From NCBI GenBank assembly GCA_008080735.1, contig SHMW01000040.1, positions 1-36,305 on the forward strand: a stretch of DNA of 36,305 nt. The letters run 5' to 3'. Under the pieces are notes generated by a model. The model was not told the origin of the DNA. It saw only the letters and a list, made by a program, of their open reading frames with translations, and made no database searches. The DNA is from Promethearchaeota archaeon. GTDB taxonomy: Archaea; Asgardarchaeota; Lokiarchaeia; Sigyniarchaeales; SOKP01. The position numbers were made by a program, and so were the translations under genes. Positions 34,896 through 36,305 of the stretch are shown piece after piece; position 1 is the first letter of the stretch; each line of letters opens with the position of its first letter.

Positions 34896-36230
34896 ATGGC
34901 AGTAAAAGTAGCTTTTATGCAACTTTCTGATTGTTGGGGATGTCACCAGTCCTTATTAAATGCTCATTTAGGATTGTTAGACGTTCTTCCTGCATTAGAA
35001 TTTGTATACTGGCCAGCAGTCGTTGATTTCAAACATGATTCACTTAAAGCACGCCAAGACGGAGAAGTCTTAGTTGGATTCATCGAAGGTTCTATTCGCA
35101 CAAATGAGGATTACGAAAATGTAAAACTCATGAGACAAAAGTGCCAATTAATTATTAGTTTCGGAAGTTGCTCTTGCTATGGCAACGTTCATGGCTTAGG
35201 CAATGAATGGAAAAAACCAGAGTTAGTGCAAAGAAAATTCCATGATGCGGAAAGTATCACTGATGATGATCCAAAAGAGCCTACAGAACACGTTCCTGGA
35301 TTTAGAGATTATCTAGTAGTAGTAGATGATGTAATAGATGTGGATGCATATATTTCAGGATGTCCACCTAAACCAGAACAAATTGTCAGTGCCGTTCAAT
35401 TCTTACTTGGACAAAAAGATTTTCCAAACGAAGAATATTCCTTCTGTACTCAATGTCCATTAAATGAGGAGGGATGTATATTAGATGCGGGAACTCTCTG
35501 TTTTGGTCCAATTACAAGTGTTGGATGCTCGTTAAAATGCCCTGGCAATGAGGGAGATCCATGTGTTGGTTGCTTTGGTCCATCAAAAACTGCACATGTT
35601 CGAGCAGATAAATTAATCGACAAAACCAAAGACCTTTCAAATATCAGTTCAGGAGAGAGAAAAGCAATGTATGAATTCTTGTCATTATATTTGAATGTAC
35701 CACTCATGGCAGGATTCGATCTTTCCGCAGATATTTTGAAGCAAATTAAGAATAAAGGAGAAGCTGAAACTCCATTAACTCAATTAAACGACAAGGCAAA
35801 AGAGGTTGCGACGAATGTGCTCGCATATCTTAAGGATAATCCAGACTTTCATGAAATCTCTAACGTATGTGATACATGTCCAAGAATCATTGGAAGTAAT
35901 TCAACGATGACTGAAGTTAAGAGAGATTATGAAGGCCTTCCAAACCAAGAAGATTGCTTTATTGAACAAGGATATATTTGTATGGGACCCGTCACAAGGG
36001 CAGGATGCGGGGGATTATGTATTAAGGTAAACGCTCCTTGCACTGGCTGCTATGGTCAGACTGAATGGGTTGATGACCAAGCATCTCGATTTGCTGATGC
36101 TGCAATAAAAGGTTTTAATGTGAATCTCTCTAAAGAGGAATTACTTGCTCAAGTGAAAGATCATATAGGTACTTTTGAGAAATTCACCTTAGCTAAGAAT
36201 AAAAAATTCACTGAAGAGGTGCACAAATAA
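34896..36230 (+). CDS. Group 3-type NiFe hydrogenase small subunit with duplicated Cys-rich module
   Basis: A 444-residue cytoplasmic electron-transfer subunit related to MvhG/FrhG and sulfhydrogenase delta subunits. The NADH-ubiquinone-oxidoreductase 20 kDa-type domain (1-175) holds the proximal 4Fe-4S ligands: Cys13 and Cys16 in DCWGC, a cysteine in SFGSCSCYG (92/94) and Cys156 in SGCPPKP. Two eight-cysteine modules follow: Cys184/187/194/202/211/215/223/226 and Cys325/328/354/362/371/375/383/386. The last six spacings are identical. Each ends in a GP-T-xGC...C...CxGC-G pattern and could bind two 4Fe-4S clusters. The usual MvhG has about 300 residues and one module, corresponding here to the second. 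No signal peptide is present. The next gene starts two bases after the stop, so the large subunit is coupled. Confidence 0.93.
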   Translation: MAVKVAFMQLSDCWGCHQSLLNAHLGLLDVLPALEFVYWPAVVDFKHDSLKARQDGEVLVGFIEGSIRTNEDYENVKLMRQKCQLIISFGSCSCYGNVHGLGNEWKKPELVQRKFHDAESITDDDPKEPTEHVPGFRDYLVVVDDVIDVDAYISGCPPKPEQIVSAVQFLLGQKDFPNEEYSFCTQCPLNEEGCILDAGTLCFGPITSVGCSLKCPGNEGDPCVGCFGPSKTAHVRADKLIDKTKDLSNISSGERKAMYEFLSLYLNVPLMAGFDLSADILKQIKNKGEAETPLTQLNDKAKEVATNVLAYLKDNPDFHEISNVCDTCPRIIGSNSTMTEVKRDYEGLPNQEDCFIEQGYICMGPVTRAGCGGLCIKVNAPCTGCYGQTEWVDDQASRFADAAIKGFNVNLSKEELLAQVKDHIGTFEKFTLAKNKKFTEEVHK

Positions 36231-36231
36231 A

Positions 36232-36305
36232 ATGGTAAAAGAAATAGAAGTTGAGCCGGTCACCCGATTAGAGGGTCATGGCGGGCTGCATCTTACAATA
36301 GACGA
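36232..36305 (+). CDS. NiFe hydrogenase large subunit, N-terminal fragment
   Basis: Twenty-four complete codons run to the window edge: MVKEIEVEPVTRLEGHGGL and onward. The EPVTRLEGHG block is the N-terminal signature of NiFe hydrogenase large subunits, where it precedes the first pair of active-site cysteines. The ATG lies one base after the small-subunit stop, with gaggtg about 12 bases upstream as ribosome site, so translation is coupled. The catalytic cysteines and the C-terminal processing site lie outside the window, so the exact group cannot be read here. Confidence 0.93.
   Translation, partial: MVKEIEVEPVTRLEGHGGLHLTID

Noticed and set aside
1..36305. CRISPR arrays, insertion sequences, tRNA or rRNA genes
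   Set aside because: No regularly spaced repeats, transposase motifs, tRNA T-loop consensus or rRNA blocks were seen on either strand.

Overview
This is AT-rich DNA with archaeal features: TATA-like promoters, weak or absent Shine-Dalgarno sites, frequent TTG/GTG start candidates, a formylmethanofuran dehydrogenase A subunit, and NiFe-hydrogenase maturation genes next to a group 3 hydrogenase. Orphan PAS histidine kinases, 7-TM sensor-like proteins, a leucine-rich-repeat protein and proteins with a possible longin/roadblock-like tail suggest an Asgard (Lokiarchaeia-like) archaeon. That placement is inference from gene content; no marker gene is present.

Layout. 0.2-5.5 kb: two orphan PAS histidine kinases, a small helical protein and a 7-TM protein. 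5.9-13.2 kb: a broken PEBP/YbhB gene, a class V aminotransferase, a zinc-finger/LRR protein, a sulfatase, a decayed nucleotidyltransferase, a lone FwdA and a membrane-anchored surface protein. 13.4-22.3 kb: purine, histidine and molybdopterin metabolism. This holds hypoxanthine phosphoribosyltransferase, an MTA/SAH-deaminase-like amidohydrolase, two MobA-like transferases around a small membrane protein, PurF, HisH and two HisF paralogues. HisF/HisH release AICAR, a purine intermediate, so HPRT, PurF and HisHF fit together biochemically. MobA could supply the nucleotide-form pterin used by the Mo/W enzyme that works with FwdA. 22.4-29.0 kb: a tandem pair of unrecognised paralogues, then an overlapping gene pair (CrtI-like flavoprotein and a flavin/2Fe-2S reductase) preceded by a second 7-TM protein. 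29.2-36.3 kb: hypF divergent from hypE-hypD, then a hydrogenase small subunit and the first codons of its large subunit.

Data quality matters here. An 18-base match to an Illumina adapter lies inside a membrane-protein gene (17308-17325). Two tandem duplications with periods of 47 and 46 bp break conserved genes (PEBP at 5961-6053, hisF at 21181-21271). All three may be assembly artefacts, so those genes may be intact in the organism.

The best biological leads are: a hydrogenase small subunit with two identically spaced eight-cysteine modules (444 residues, where about 300 is usual); the paralogous pair at 22.4-25.2 kb; the overlapping CrtI-like/reductase module; and a diverged second HisF. 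No rRNA, tRNA, CRISPR array or insertion sequence was seen.
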